64,000 nucleotides of DNA from Paractinoplanes pyxinae (GCF_026626335.1 NZ_JAPNTZ010000008.1:397750-461749), one strand, 5' to 3'. Counted from the stretch's first letter, positions 8,174 to 16,587 are shown. Notes: a model not told the origin generated them from the letters alone. Translations and numbers: made by a program.

Positions 8174-8844
8174 CAGGGGACGAGGTGGGCCAGCGGGCGG
8201 ATCACGCGAGCGGCGATGTCGGCCGGCCACGGGAAGCCGGGGACGACTGATCGCTGGTGGGCCAGGCCGTGCAGGCCGAGCCACAGAGCCACGGCGTCGG
8301 CGAACGTGTTCGTGCTGGACGACTGGCCACTCTGAACGCACGCGTCCAGGCTTTCGACGATCACCTGGAGGGCGTCGCGCCCCAGGCCGGTCGCCTCCTC
8401 GACGGTGAGCGTTCCGTCGGCGACCGCGCGGGCGCCGTCGAACACGCCGCCGAACATGATGCGGTAGCGCTCGGGGTGGGTCACGGCAAAGTCCAAGTAC
8501 GCGTTGCAGACGCTGATCAGGCGGTCCTCGGCGTCCACCCCTTGGGCCGCCTGCAGGCGGTCGGTGAGTTCGGCGAAGGCGGCCCTGGTGAGGGCGAACA
8601 GGATGGCGTCCCGGTCGGCGAAGTGCGGATAGATCGACGGGGCCGAGATGCCGACCCGCCGGGCCACCGCCCGCAGCGTGACGGCCTGCCCGTCGCCCGT
8701 CTCGTCGAGAATCGCCGCCGCCCCCGCAAGGATGTCGTCACGCAGGCGCGCACCCTCCCCCCGCCGATTGCGGGCGCGAGTACCAGCACCAGAGCCGGCA
8801 TGAGGACTGGCGCCAGGGCCGAGGCCGAAGCCGGAAGACATCAT
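8173..8844 (-). CDS. TetR-family transcriptional regulator
   Basis: 223 residues with a Gly/Arg-rich N-terminal tail of about 30 residues. The HTH covers roughly residues 35-80: ILAGAAAILDETG, LRAVARRVGISAPSIYPHFADRD, which is the standard TetR motif. The C-terminal ligand domain contains the W-L-G-L-H-G-L signature of the WHG-type TetR subgroup. It lies 10 bp downstream of the oxidoreductase gene in the same orientation, so it is likely the last gene of that operon and autoregulates it through the palindrome at 9888-9917. Effector unknown; regulation of the neighbouring NADPH-dependent reductase is the simplest model. Confidence 0.9.
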   Translation of the reverse strand: MMSSGFGLGPGASPHAGSGAGTRARNRRGEGARLRDDILAGAAAILDETGDGQAVTLRAVARRVGISAPSIYPHFADRDAILFALTRAAFAELTDRLQAAQGVDAEDRLISVCNAYLDFAVTHPERYRIMFGGVFDGARAVADGTLTVEEATGLGRDALQVIVESLDACVQSGQSSSTNTFADAVALWLGLHGLAHQRSVVPGFPWPADIAARVIRPLAHLVP

Positions 8845-8854
8845 TCCGCCGACC

Positions 8855-9871
8855 TTACGCGGGGACCACGACGACCTTGCCGGGCACGGTTCGCGCCTCG
8901 GCCAAGGTCATGGCCTCGCTGATGCGGGACAGCGGCACCCGGGCGGCCACCTGCGCGGTGATCCGGCCCTCGGCGAGCAGCGACAGCACGGCGGTCAGAT
9001 CTTTGCGCGTACGGGCCTGGAACTTCGCAAGGTCACGCCGGCCCGACCACAGGTCGTAGAACGACGCGCGCTTGCCGTTCGGCAAAGCGTTCCACACCGC
9101 CAGGCGGGCCAGCGTGGCCAGGAACGCCGGCACCATCGGCCCCTTCTCGTGGGCCGCGATCGAATAGCTGACCAGCGCGCCGCCCGGGGCCAGCAACCGC
9201 CAGGCGCGGCGCAGGTGTTCACCGCCCAGATTGTCGAAGGCCGCGTCGACCCCGCCCGGCGCCAGCTCGCGGATCCGGTCGGCCAACTGAGGGTCGGCGT
9301 GGTCGAGCGGGACGACGCCGAACGCTCGCAGGGCGTCGTGGTGCCGCGGGTTGGCCGTGCCGATCACCCGGATGCCGTCGAGCCGGGCCAGCTGGGCCAG
9401 GGTGACGCCGACCCCGCCGTTCGCGCCGTGCACGAGGATTGTCTGCCCGGGTTGAACGCGGGCCGTGCGGTGCAGCATCTGCCACGCGGTGACGCCGTTG
9501 ACGACCAGCGTCTCAGCGTCGCCGGGGTCCAGGCCGTCGGGCACCGCGACCAGGTCGCCGGCCGGCAGCAGCACGTGCTGGGCCCAACCGCCGGTCTTGG
9601 TCATCGCGGCCACGCGCCGGCCGGCCAGTGCCGCGTGGACGCCGGCGCCGACGCTGTGGACGACGCCGACCAGGTCGTACCCGGGCACGAACGGGAACTT
9701 CGGCTGGCCGGGGTATCGCCCCCGCCGCATGGCCTGCTCGGCGAACGACACTCCGCTGGCCTCAACGGTGACCAGCACCTGGCCGGGTGCCGGCGGCGGC
9801 AGATCCCGCGTACGCAGCTGCAGCCCGCTGGGCTCGACGATGCCGGGCAGGACAACTTCGGTGGTTTCCAT
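8855..9871 (-). CDS. zinc-independent MDR oxidoreductase (quinone reductase-like)
   Basis: 338 residues of the medium-chain dehydrogenase/reductase superfamily. N-terminal GroES-like domain (PPPAPGQVLVTVEASGVSF and VPGYDLVGVV), then the Rossmann motif LVHGANGGVGVTLAQLA for NAD(P)H. The cysteine ligands for catalytic zinc are absent, placing it with quinone oxidoreductase/enoyl-reductase-like proteins that reduce quinones or unsaturated carbonyls in the cytosol. Ribosome site GAGGGAG lies before the ATG. It has a well-formed promoter whose -10 lies inside a near-perfect palindrome, and is followed by a TetR gene; the pair probably forms an inducible detoxification unit. Confidence 0.88.
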   Translation of the reverse strand: METTEVVLPGIVEPSGLQLRTRDLPPPAPGQVLVTVEASGVSFAEQAMRRGRYPGQPKFPFVPGYDLVGVVHSVGAGVHAALAGRRVAAMTKTGGWAQHVLLPAGDLVAVPDGLDPGDAETLVVNGVTAWQMLHRTARVQPGQTILVHGANGGVGVTLAQLARLDGIRVIGTANPRHHDALRAFGVVPLDHADPQLADRIRELAPGGVDAAFDNLGGEHLRRAWRLLAPGGALVSYSIAAHEKGPMVPAFLATLARLAVWNALPNGKRASFYDLWSGRRDLAKFQARTRKDLTAVLSLLAEGRITAQVAARVPLSRISEAMTLAEARTVPGKVVVVPA

Positions 9872-9887
9872 GGCGCAAGCTCCCTCA

Positions 9888-9917
9888 GCCGTATGCTTAC
9901 AGCTGTAAACATACGGC
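9888..9917. promoter_or_regulatory. 30-bp palindromic operator, likely bound by the TetR protein
   Basis: Outer arms GCCGTATG and CATACGGC enclose the perfect core TTACAGCTGTAA; only one base pair of the 30-bp palindrome is imperfect. It sits between the promoter and the start codon of the oxidoreductase-tetR operon and covers the -10 element, so binding would block transcription. A further TGTAAAC copy lies at 9931. Confidence 0.75.
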
Positions 9918-9936
9918 TTAAGGCAACGCCTGTAAA
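9908..9936 (-). promoter_or_regulatory. sigma-70-type promoter of the oxidoreductase-tetR operon
   Basis: Reading leftward, TTTACA (complement of 9931-9936) and TATGTT (complement of 9908-9913) are separated by exactly 17 bp. They match the -35 and -10 consensus at 5/6 and 4/6 positions, and the -10 overlaps the palindromic operator. Confidence 0.6.
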
Positions 9937-9937
9937 C

Positions 9938-11353
9938 TTAGTGCTGGTTGAGCTTCGAGTGATGCCGGCCATAGGTGAAGTACAGGATCAGGCCGAGCAC
10001 GAACCACACCGCGAAGCGCAGCCAGGTCACCGGCTCCAGGAAAGTGATCAGCCAGATCGAGAAGACGACGCCGACGGCCGGGATGATCGGCATCAACGGC
10101 AGCCGGAACGTGCGCGGGATCTCGGGCCGCCGGTACCGCAGCACGATGACCGCGATGCACACCACGACGAAGGCCAGCAGGATGCCGATGTTGGTCAGCT
10201 CGGCCGCCTCCCGGATCGGCAGGAACCCCGCGATGATGGCCGACACGATGCCGGCGATCCAGGTCACCCGGCTCGGCACACGCCGCGTCGGGTGCAGCTT
10301 GCCGAACCAGGCCGGCAGCAGGCCGTCGCGGCTCATCGAGTACCAGACCCGGGTCACGCCCAGCATGAAGGTGAACATCACGGTCAGGATGCCGACGATC
10401 GCGCCGACCGCGATGACGTCGGCCAGGCCGGACAGGCCGACCGAGGCGAAGGCGCTCGAGAAGCCGCTCTCGGGGTCGATGTCGCGGTAGTTCTGCATGC
10501 CGGTCAGCACCAGTGTGGCCAGCACGTACAGCACCATCGAGATGATCAGCGAGTAGATGATCGCCTTGGGCAGGTGGCGCCGCGCGTCCTTGGACTCCTC
10601 GGCCGCCGTGCTCATCGCGTCGTAGCCGAAGACGGCGAAGAAGACGGTGGCCGCGCCGGTGATGGCGCCGCTCCAGCCGAACGGGAAGAACGGGTCGTAG
10701 TTGGACCGGGTGATGTGGAACGCGCCGACCACCACGACCAGCAGCACGATGACGACCTTGAGGATCACGACCGCCGTCTCGGCCCGGGCCGCCGCCCGGA
10801 TGCCCCGATTGAGCAGGTACGCGATGAGCAGGCACAGGATGACAGCGAACAGGTCGACCACGTGCCCGTCGCCCGTGCCCGGCGCACCCAGCATCCAGGC
10901 CGGCAGGTCGACCCCGAGGTCGGCCATCAGGAACGAGAAGTAGCCGCTGATCCCGATGGCCACCACCGACACGATCGCCGTGTACTCGAGCAGCAGGTCC
11001 CACCCGATGAACCAGGCCACCACCTCGCCCAGCACGACGTACCCGTACGTGTAGGCCGACCCCGCCTTCGGGATCATGCCGGCGAATTCGGCGTACGAGA
11101 GGGCGGCGGCCGCACTGGCGATGCCGGCGATCAGGAACGAGAACAGCACGGCGGGCCCGGCCGTCTCGTTGGCCACCGCCCCGGCCAGCGCGAAGATGCC
11201 GGCCCCGATGATGCCGCCGACGCCGATCGCGGTCAGCTGCCACAGCCCCAGCGACCGGTTGAGGTCGGTGTCACGCTCGTCCGACACGTCGTCGACGGGC
11301 TTGCGCCGGAAGATCCCCGATCCCCGGCCGAACCTCTGGGATGACACGGACAT
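9938..11353 (-). CDS. APC-superfamily amino acid permease
   Basis: 471 residues with about twelve transmembrane segments. The first helix region GLWQLTAIGVGGIIGAGIFAL carries the glycine-rich substrate motif of the amino acid-polyamine-organocation superfamily; FFAVFGYDAMSTAAEESKD and LTNIGILLAFVVVCIAVIVLR are typical of the cationic amino acid transporter (CAT/YfnA) branch. It should import amino acids by proton symport. ATG at 11353 is chosen for its strong ribosome site (GAGGAGG). A hairpin and a 43-codon membrane-peptide gene lie immediately upstream in the same direction. Confidence 0.92.
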   Translation of the reverse strand: MSVSSQRFGRGSGIFRRKPVDDVSDERDTDLNRSLGLWQLTAIGVGGIIGAGIFALAGAVANETAGPAVLFSFLIAGIASAAAALSYAEFAGMIPKAGSAYTYGYVVLGEVVAWFIGWDLLLEYTAIVSVVAIGISGYFSFLMADLGVDLPAWMLGAPGTGDGHVVDLFAVILCLLIAYLLNRGIRAAARAETAVVILKVVIVLLVVVVGAFHITRSNYDPFFPFGWSGAITGAATVFFAVFGYDAMSTAAEESKDARRHLPKAIIYSLIISMVLYVLATLVLTGMQNYRDIDPESGFSSAFASVGLSGLADVIAVGAIVGILTVMFTFMLGVTRVWYSMSRDGLLPAWFGKLHPTRRVPSRVTWIAGIVSAIIAGFLPIREAAELTNIGILLAFVVVCIAVIVLRYRRPEIPRTFRLPLMPIIPAVGVVFSIWLITFLEPVTWLRFAVWFVLGLILYFTYGRHHSKLNQH

Positions 11354-11403
11354 GACGGCCTCCTCGCTGAGCGCTCCTCTCGGAGTACCACGTGAAGCCG
11401 CAC

Positions 11404-11429
11404 TTCGCATCCACAGGCGTGGATGCGAA
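11404..11429 (-). terminator. 11-bp stem hairpin between small ORF and permease gene
   Basis: TTCGCATCCAC and GTGGATGCGAA surround the 4-nt loop AGGC. It lies 2 bp after the stop of the leftward 43-aa gene and 50 bp before the permease start, so it may attenuate or process the transcript between the two. Confidence 0.55.
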
Positions 11430-11431
11430 TC

Positions 11432-11563
11432 TCAAGCTCGAGCCAACGCGATCGCGATGAACAGCCCGTAGAAGACCATCAGCCCCAGGATCAGCGCGAT
11501 GGTCGTGCCCGGCCCGATCTCGTTGTCGAACTCGTCCTCGGTGTTCTCGTCCACGACGTCCAT
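11432..11563 (-). CDS. 43-aa single-pass membrane peptide upstream of amino acid permease
   Basis: An open frame too short for usual gene lists: an acidic N-terminus (MDVVDENTEDEFDNEIG) followed by one clean transmembrane helix (TTIALILGLMVFYGLFIAIA) and a short ARA tail. The acidic-then-hydrophobic pattern is not what random GC-rich sequence yields. A GTG at 11572 is an alternative start. It precedes the permease gene in the same orientation, separated by a hairpin. Small single-span subunits accompany several amino acid and peptide importers, so an accessory or regulatory role for the permease is possible; I do not recognise the family. Confidence 0.6.
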   Translation of the reverse strand: MDVVDENTEDEFDNEIGPGTTIALILGLMVFYGLFIAIALARA

Positions 11564-11677
11564 GAAGTCCACGAACGGTCAACGAGGACGGCCCCCGATA
11601 TCGACGGCCGTTCCCCCGATCGGGGCTTGCCCCGTGTGGACAGTCCCACCACGATGCTGGGCAGGAGGGCCACCATT

Positions 11678-12589
11678 TTGAGCTTCGATCTCGACTATCC
11701 CGCCCTGTACTACCCGGCCGACTCCGGCAGCCTGGCCGGCCAGCGCCGGTTCGTCCGGGCGACCCGGGTGCGGCTGTTCGCCCTGTTCGCGGCCGCGCTG
11801 GGCGGCGCCTGGTCGTGGCGGGCGGGCTCGTTCGACCTGTTCGGCCTGCTGGGTTTCGTCGCGTTCGCGATCGCGCTGGGCGCCGCGACCTATCTGCAGG
11901 CGACCGACCCGGCCCGCAGCTGGTACGAGGCCCGCACCGCGAGCGAGTCGATCAAGACGTTGACCTGGCGCTACATAGTCGGCGGGGATCCGTTCCCGCT
12001 CAGCCTGCCCGAGACGGCGGCCGAGAAGCTGCTCCGAGCCCGCCTGGCCGCGGTGATCGACCCCGACAAGCTGCCGGCGCCGTCGCCCTCGGCCCCGACC
12101 AAACAGATCACCGACCGGATGCGGTCCGTGCGCGCCAGTTCGTTCGAGGATCGCCGGGCGGCCTACCGGGACGGCCGGATCGAGGACCAGCGAGGCTGGT
12201 ACGCCCGCAAGGCCGTCGCCAACGAACGGCTCAAGCAGACCTTCACCTGGGTCGCCATCGCGCTCGAGCTCGCCGGTTTCGTGGGCGCCGCGTTCAAGGC
12301 GTTCGGCCAGGTCGACGTCGACCTGCTGGGCGTCTTCAGCGCGGCCGCGGCCGGTCTCGCGGCCTGGACGCAGGCGCGAAGCTACGCCGACAACCAGCGG
12401 GCCTACTCGCGGAACGCCTACGAGCTGGGGCTGATCGCCGACGAGCTGGACGGTGTGTCCAAGGCGGACTGGCCGCGCTTCGTCGACGAGGCCGAGAACG
12501 CCATCTCGACCGAGCACACCCAGTGGCGCGCCGCCAAGGGCCTCGGAGCCCCGCGTCAGCGCAACGCCGCGTCAGCCCCGGAGTCGTGA
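11678..12589 (+). CDS. DUF4231 (SLATT-like) two-to-four-helix membrane protein
   Basis: About 303 residues from TTG 11678, which has AGGAGG nine bases upstream; the frame also contains ATG at 11654. An N-terminal helical hairpin in the membrane (RLFALFAAALGGAWSW, LLGFVAFAIALGAATYLQA) and a second one (FTWVAIALELAGFVGAAFKA and LGVFSAAAAGLAAWTQA) flank a soluble segment with the DUF4231 features SWYEARTASESIKTLTWRYIVGG and QRGWYARKAVANER. DUF4231 belongs to the SLATT group, membrane proteins often encoded with nucleotide-sensing or nucleotide-generating partners in bacterial conflict systems. No such partner is adjacent here, so the role is open. The 3' end overlaps the convergent HEAT gene by 18 bp. 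Confidence 0.8.
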   Translation: MSFDLDYPALYYPADSGSLAGQRRFVRATRVRLFALFAAALGGAWSWRAGSFDLFGLLGFVAFAIALGAATYLQATDPARSWYEARTASESIKTLTWRYIVGGDPFPLSLPETAAEKLLRARLAAVIDPDKLPAPSPSAPTKQITDRMRSVRASSFEDRRAAYRDGRIEDQRGWYARKAVANERLKQTFTWVAIALELAGFVGAAFKAFGQVDVDLLGVFSAAAAGLAAWTQARSYADNQRAYSRNAYELGLIADELDGVSKADWPRFVDEAENAISTEHTQWRAAKGLGAPRQRNAASAPES

Positions 12590-13174
12590 GGTCAGTTCCT
12601 CGGCGGCGGATCGCCACGCGGCCTCGGAACGGTCGGTGATCTTGGCGAACAGGTCGGGCACGTGGTCGACCCGGCGGCGATCGCCCGCCCAGCGCAGGAG
12701 CGCGTTGGCCGCGTGATAGCGCACGAGGTATTCGCGGTCTTGCACGGCGGCGGCCATGGCTCGCACCAGTGCCGTCGTCGGTGGGAAGCCGGCCAGGGCG
12801 ATCGCGGCGTCCAACCGTACGAACTCGGACCGCGCCCCCGACAGCAGACCCGCCACCGGCGTCGCCCAGCCCGGATCGCGCGTCAGCGCGTAAAGTCCCT
12901 CGGCGACCCGGATGCGGAACTCGTCCTGAGCCCGGATCAGCGCCGTCCGCAGGATGCTGACCGCGTCGGCCGGGGCCAGCCCGGCCGCGGCCAGCGCGAT
13001 GAACGACTGCGCGGCCACCGAGTCGCCCTCGGCCAGCCCGGCCCGCAACATGCGCTCGACCGTCCTGGGATCGCGCCGCGCGGCCTCCAGCAGAGCCTCG
13101 AACTCAGGCCCGTCGGAGGGATCGCCGAAGATCTCGCGCCGCCATCGCTGCCACTTCGCATCATCCCCGTCCAT
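12572..13174 (-). CDS. HEAT-repeat-like protein
   Basis: 200 residues, soluble, almost entirely paired helices with the spacing of HEAT/ARM repeats: AAQSFIALAAAGLAPADAV, EFRIRVAEGLYALTRDPGW, EFVRLDAAIALAGFPP, EYLVRYHAANALLRWAGD. Such folds act as protein-binding scaffolds or, in the PBS-lyase-like subgroup, contact chromophores or small ligands. There is no catalytic signature and no partner gene in the same direction. Begins at ATG 13174; its last 18 bp overlap the end of the DUF4231 gene on the other strand, so the two transcripts would be antisense at their 3' ends. Confidence 0.75.
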   Translation of the reverse strand: MDGDDAKWQRWRREIFGDPSDGPEFEALLEAARRDPRTVERMLRAGLAEGDSVAAQSFIALAAAGLAPADAVSILRTALIRAQDEFRIRVAEGLYALTRDPGWATPVAGLLSGARSEFVRLDAAIALAGFPPTTALVRAMAAAVQDREYLVRYHAANALLRWAGDRRRVDHVPDLFAKITDRSEAAWRSAAEELTSRLRG

Positions 13175-13220
13175 CGACGGACATTATTACCACGCCTAGC
13201 TGAGAGTACACACACCGCCA

Positions 13221-13251
13221 CGCCCCGGCCGCCATGAAGGCGACCGGGGCG
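13221..13251 (-). terminator. hairpin terminator downstream of MFS gene
   Basis: CGCCCCGGCCGCC and GGCGACCGGGGCG pair at 12 of 13 positions around the 5-nt loop ATGAA, about 17 bp after the stop of the leftward efflux transporter gene. Confidence 0.65.
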
Positions 13252-13267
13252 CTGACAGCGAGTGACC

Positions 13268-14758
13268 TCAGTGGGCCATGGCGCGCGGGGCGTCGGGGTC
13301 GACGGCCAGCGGGCCGGAGCGGAACAGCAGGGCCGAGACGACCGCGCAGGCCAGGAACAGCCCGGCCGACCACCAGAACACGGTGTGGTAGCTGGCCAGC
13401 GACGCCTCGAGGGCGACCTGCGGCGAGCGGGCGTGCGACGTCGCGTAGTTCGTGGCCGCGGTGGCCGCGAACGAGCTGAGCAGGGCCGTGCCGATCGAGC
13501 CGCCGATCTGCTGCACGGTGTTGATCATCGCCGAGGCCACGCCGGCGTCCCGGTGCTCGACGCCGCTGGTGGCCGCGTTCTGCGTGGGGGCGAAGACCAG
13601 GCCGAGGCCGAGACCGATGATCAGCAGGCCGGGCAGCACTCCCGACGCGTACGTGGAATCGAGGTCGAGCCGCGTCATGAAGGCCATGCCGCAGGCCGCG
13701 ACCAGGGCGCCGACCGGCACCAGTGGGCGGGGGCCGACGCGCGGCGTGAGCATCGAGCCGGCCGTGGTGGCCGAGAGCATGATCGCGCCCAGCATCGGCA
13801 GGAAGGCCAGGCCCGTCTGCACCGGCGTGAAGCCGAGGTTGCCGACCAGGTAGTACGTCAGGAACAGGAAGATGCCGAACATGCCGGCGCCGGCGATGCC
13901 GATGGCCGCGTACGAGCCGCCGCGGTTGCGGTCGAGCACGACGCGCAGCGGCAGCAGCGGGTTGGGCACCCGCAGCTCGATCAGCACGAACGCCACCAGG
14001 ACGACGACGCCGATGACGATCGGGATCAGGGTGACCGCCGACGACCAGCCGTCGGTCTCGGCCTTGCCCAGCCCGAAGACCAGTGCCACCATGCCGACCA
14101 CGGCGGTGACCGCGCCCGGGATGTCGATGCGGGCCCGGTTCTGCACCGGCTCGTCCGAAAGCTTGAGCAGCGCGCCGGCCACGGCGATGGCGGCGATGAC
14201 CAGGTTGACGTAGAGGCACCAGCGCCAGGACGCGTACTCGGTCAGCACCCCGCCCAGCAGCAGCCCGACCGCGCCGCCGGCGCCCGAGATGGCGCCGAAG
14301 ATGCCGAACGCCTTGCCGCGCTCGGCGGGCTCGGTGAACGTGGTCGACAGCAGCGAGAGGGCGGCCGGGGCCAGGGCCGCGCCGAACGCGCCCTGCAGCG
14401 CGCGGGCGACGATCAGCATCTCGAGGCCGTTGGCCGCGCCGCCCAGCGCCGAGGCCAGGGCGAAACCGACGAGGCCGATGAGGAACATGCGCTTGCGGCC
14501 GAAGAAGTCGGACAGGCGCCCGCCGAGCAGCAGCAGGCTGCCGAAGGCGAGGGCGTAGCCGGTGACCACCCACTGCCGGTCGGCGTCGGAGAACGCCAGG
14601 TCGGCCTGCGCGGTCGGCAGTGCGATGTTCACGATGGTGGCGTCCAGCACAACCATCAGCTGGGCCATCGCGAGCACGACCAGCGCCCACCAGCGCCCGG
14701 TCGGGACCGGCGGCGCGGCGGGCCCGGACGCCGGGCGAGCCTGAGTGTCGGTGGTCAT
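13268..14758 (-). CDS. MFS drug efflux transporter, DHA2 (EmrB/QacA) family, 14 TM
   Basis: 496 residues with fourteen hydrophobic segments. Motif C-like and A-like elements are visible: LMVVLDATIVNIALPTAQ at helix 1 (the D-x-T-I-V-N-V-A-L-P motif of DHA2), WVVTGYALAFG, GGRLSDFFGRKRMFLIG (motif A) and GAISGAGGAVGLLLGGVLTE (antiporter motif C). It should exchange drugs or other hydrophobic compounds for protons. ATG at 14758 is preferred over far-upstream in-frame codons because homology starts there and GGAAGG precedes it. Divergent from the membrane PLD-like gene; its own regulator is not adjacent. Confidence 0.92.
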   Translation of the reverse strand: MTTDTQARPASGPAAPPVPTGRWWALVVLAMAQLMVVLDATIVNIALPTAQADLAFSDADRQWVVTGYALAFGSLLLLGGRLSDFFGRKRMFLIGLVGFALASALGGAANGLEMLIVARALQGAFGAALAPAALSLLSTTFTEPAERGKAFGIFGAISGAGGAVGLLLGGVLTEYASWRWCLYVNLVIAAIAVAGALLKLSDEPVQNRARIDIPGAVTAVVGMVALVFGLGKAETDGWSSAVTLIPIVIGVVVLVAFVLIELRVPNPLLPLRVVLDRNRGGSYAAIGIAGAGMFGIFLFLTYYLVGNLGFTPVQTGLAFLPMLGAIMLSATTAGSMLTPRVGPRPLVPVGALVAACGMAFMTRLDLDSTYASGVLPGLLIIGLGLGLVFAPTQNAATSGVEHRDAGVASAMINTVQQIGGSIGTALLSSFAATAATNYATSHARSPQVALEASLASYHTVFWWSAGLFLACAVVSALLFRSGPLAVDPDAPRAMAH

Positions 14759-14852
14759 CCGTAACCTTCCACAAGTGGGGATCCAAGTCCCCTTTCGCAT
14801 CGGCACCGCACCGGCCGAGGTTAGGAATCGACGGTTGTGGTTGGGTGCCACG

Positions 14853-15839
14853 ATGAGGGGCATGCGCCGGCTCTCGTCCCTGTACGCCGCGATCGGGGCG
14901 GTGCTCCTGCTCGGCAGCTTCGTGCTGCTGTTCCCGCTGCGGCACACCGAGGGCTTCGCCGACGAGCTGCGGATCAACATCGGCGCCAACCTGTTCGACC
15001 TGGTGCTGGCGGTGCTCGTGCTGCAGCCGCTGGTGCTCTCGCTCAACCGCAACGCCGTCCGGTGGCGCGATCAGCTCGACTACCGCGAGGTGATCCGGCT
15101 CATCGACCGGGCGCACGACCAGGTCGACATCTGGAAACACTGGACGGGGCTGCTCGAGCCCGCGTACGAGAAGGACTTCATCGCCGCCGTCCGGGCCGCC
15201 CTCGACCGCGGCGTCCGTTTCCGCATCCTGCTGACCGACCCGTCGTCACCGGACGCCGCCGAGCGCGCCCGCCAGGTCGCCCCGACCGACGCGCTCGCGC
15301 TGATGCGGCAGAACATCGAGCGGCTGGACGCCTTCCTGGGTGAGCTGCCCGAGCGGCACCGGCCGCTGTTCCAGGTGCGGATCAGCCCGGTCGGCCCGGC
15401 CCACGCCTTCTACCGCGTCGACGACTGGCTCTCGTACGGCCTGTTCCGCGACCGCCGCATGAGCGAGAACTTGCAGCGCGAGGTCCGCGTGCGCGGCGAC
15501 GTCGGCGGGCTCGCGCTGGAAGCCTTCACCACCCGCTGGAACGCCCCCGGTCTGCGCGAGATCCCCGAGCACTACCGCATGCCGCTGCGCTTCACGATCG
15601 GCGCCGAGACGGTCGAGCACGAGCTGCGCTACGTCCTGCACGAAGGCGAGCACTGGGTCGACGTCCACCCCCAGGCGCTGCCGCACGCCTTCCACCCCGA
15701 TCACGAGGTCTCCGACGGCCACGACAGTTTCGTCTTGGCCGACGCCGCCGCCGAGACTCCCGAGCGGGTGCTGGCCCTCTATTCGGCCAAGTACGGCCCC
15801 GGCCGCAGCGCCGTCCTGCTCCGCCTCACCCGCCCCTGA
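14853..15839 (+). CDS. membrane-anchored PLD-like domain protein of unknown function
   Basis: About 328 residues. Two N-terminal transmembrane helices (LYAAIGAVLLLGSFVLLFP and LFDLVLAVLVLQPLVLSL) precede a cytosolic domain with the order expected for a phospholipase D-like half: VDIWKHWTGLLEPAY, a helix AVRAALDRGVRFRILLTDP, then SSPDAAERARQ. This strand-helix-strand with an L-x-x-D-P turn resembles inactive or diverged PLD/nuclease-fold domains found in signalling proteins; classical HKD motifs are not seen. A possible sensor or membrane-signalling protein; function not assigned. ATG at 14862 is an alternative start. Divergent from the drug-efflux gene. Confidence 0.7.
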   Translation: MRGMRRLSSLYAAIGAVLLLGSFVLLFPLRHTEGFADELRINIGANLFDLVLAVLVLQPLVLSLNRNAVRWRDQLDYREVIRLIDRAHDQVDIWKHWTGLLEPAYEKDFIAAVRAALDRGVRFRILLTDPSSPDAAERARQVAPTDALALMRQNIERLDAFLGELPERHRPLFQVRISPVGPAHAFYRVDDWLSYGLFRDRRMSENLQREVRVRGDVGGLALEAFTTRWNAPGLREIPEHYRMPLRFTIGAETVEHELRYVLHEGEHWVDVHPQALPHAFHPDHEVSDGHDSFVLADAAAETPERVLALYSAKYGPGRSAVLLRLTRP

Positions 15840-15909
15840 GAGCGTTCTCCCGCATTCGTGCCACCCGTGCCGGGCTTGCTAAGGCCGCTCACCACCGTCG
15901 ATAGGGTCG

Positions 15910-16563
15910 TCACGACGGGTTGGTCACGACCGTGACCGTCGTCACCGCGGTGGAGACAGCGATCGCCGCCGCGGTCCGGACCACCGCCGTGTTCACCGCG
16001 TCCGCACCCCAGTTGCCCTGCTCGAGCGCTTTCGCGCGCTCAATGACGGGGGTCGACCAGGCCAGCTGGGGGCGCAGCATCGGGAGGGCACCGCTGCCCG
16101 AGAGCAGCGCGATGAGGGCGGCGGTCCGCGCGTCGGGCTCCGCGCCGTCGATGAGGACGGCGCGGATCCCGGCCCGCAGCCCGGCCTCGTGCTCGTGGTC
16201 GGCCGCGGGCAGCCGCGTCATCGGGATGATGCCCAGCACCCGCTTCTTCTCGCGGCGGATCAGCCCGCGCTCGAGCAGGCGGTCGATCACCGGCTGGTAC
16301 AGGTACGAGCCGATCGTGATCAGCAGGGTCTGGGCGCCGCGCGGCTTCTCGGCCACCTTGTCGTACGCCTCCTGCAGCAACGGGTCGGGCAGCGGCCCGT
16401 CCCCGACGGCGTACACCTTGTTGCCGTCCGTCTCGACGCGGCCCAGCAGCGCCAGTTCGACGAGCACGGCGCCGCCCAGCGTGTAGTTGAGGGTGCCGGC
16501 CGCGGCCGGGACGCCCGTCTCGTCGTCGAGCAGCAGCAACATCAGATCCTCGACGATCAGCAT
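15910..16563 (-). CDS. GPP34 (GOLPH3/VPS74-like) family protein
   Basis: 217 residues. The opening LIVEDLMLLLLDDETG, followed by LNYTLGGAVLVELALLGRV and PDPLLQEAYD, is the bacterial GPP34 signature. Later elements RLLERGLIRREKKRVLGI, VLIDGAEPDARTAALIALL and VIERAKALEQGNWG are the family's basic hairpin and helical core. Eukaryotic members bind phosphatidylinositol-4-phosphate on Golgi membranes; actinobacterial members are abundant, peripheral and of unknown role, possibly lipid binding. The C-terminus is a Val/Ala/Thr-rich hydrophobic tail. ATG start at 16563. Stand-alone gene convergent with the PLD-like gene and 25 bp beyond the NarL-type regulator's stop in the same direction. Confidence 0.88.
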   Translation of the reverse strand: MLIVEDLMLLLLDDETGVPAAAGTLNYTLGGAVLVELALLGRVETDGNKVYAVGDGPLPDPLLQEAYDKVAEKPRGAQTLLITIGSYLYQPVIDRLLERGLIRREKKRVLGIIPMTRLPAADHEHEAGLRAGIRAVLIDGAEPDARTAALIALLSGSGALPMLRPQLAWSTPVIERAKALEQGNWGADAVNTAVVRTAAAIAVSTAVTTVTVVTNPS

Positions 16564-16587
16564 GGTCTTTCCTCTCGTGGGACTTTC

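Noticed and set aside
9149..11344. 731-codon rightward open frame
   Set aside because: Antisense to the oxidoreductase and permease, low-complexity composition.
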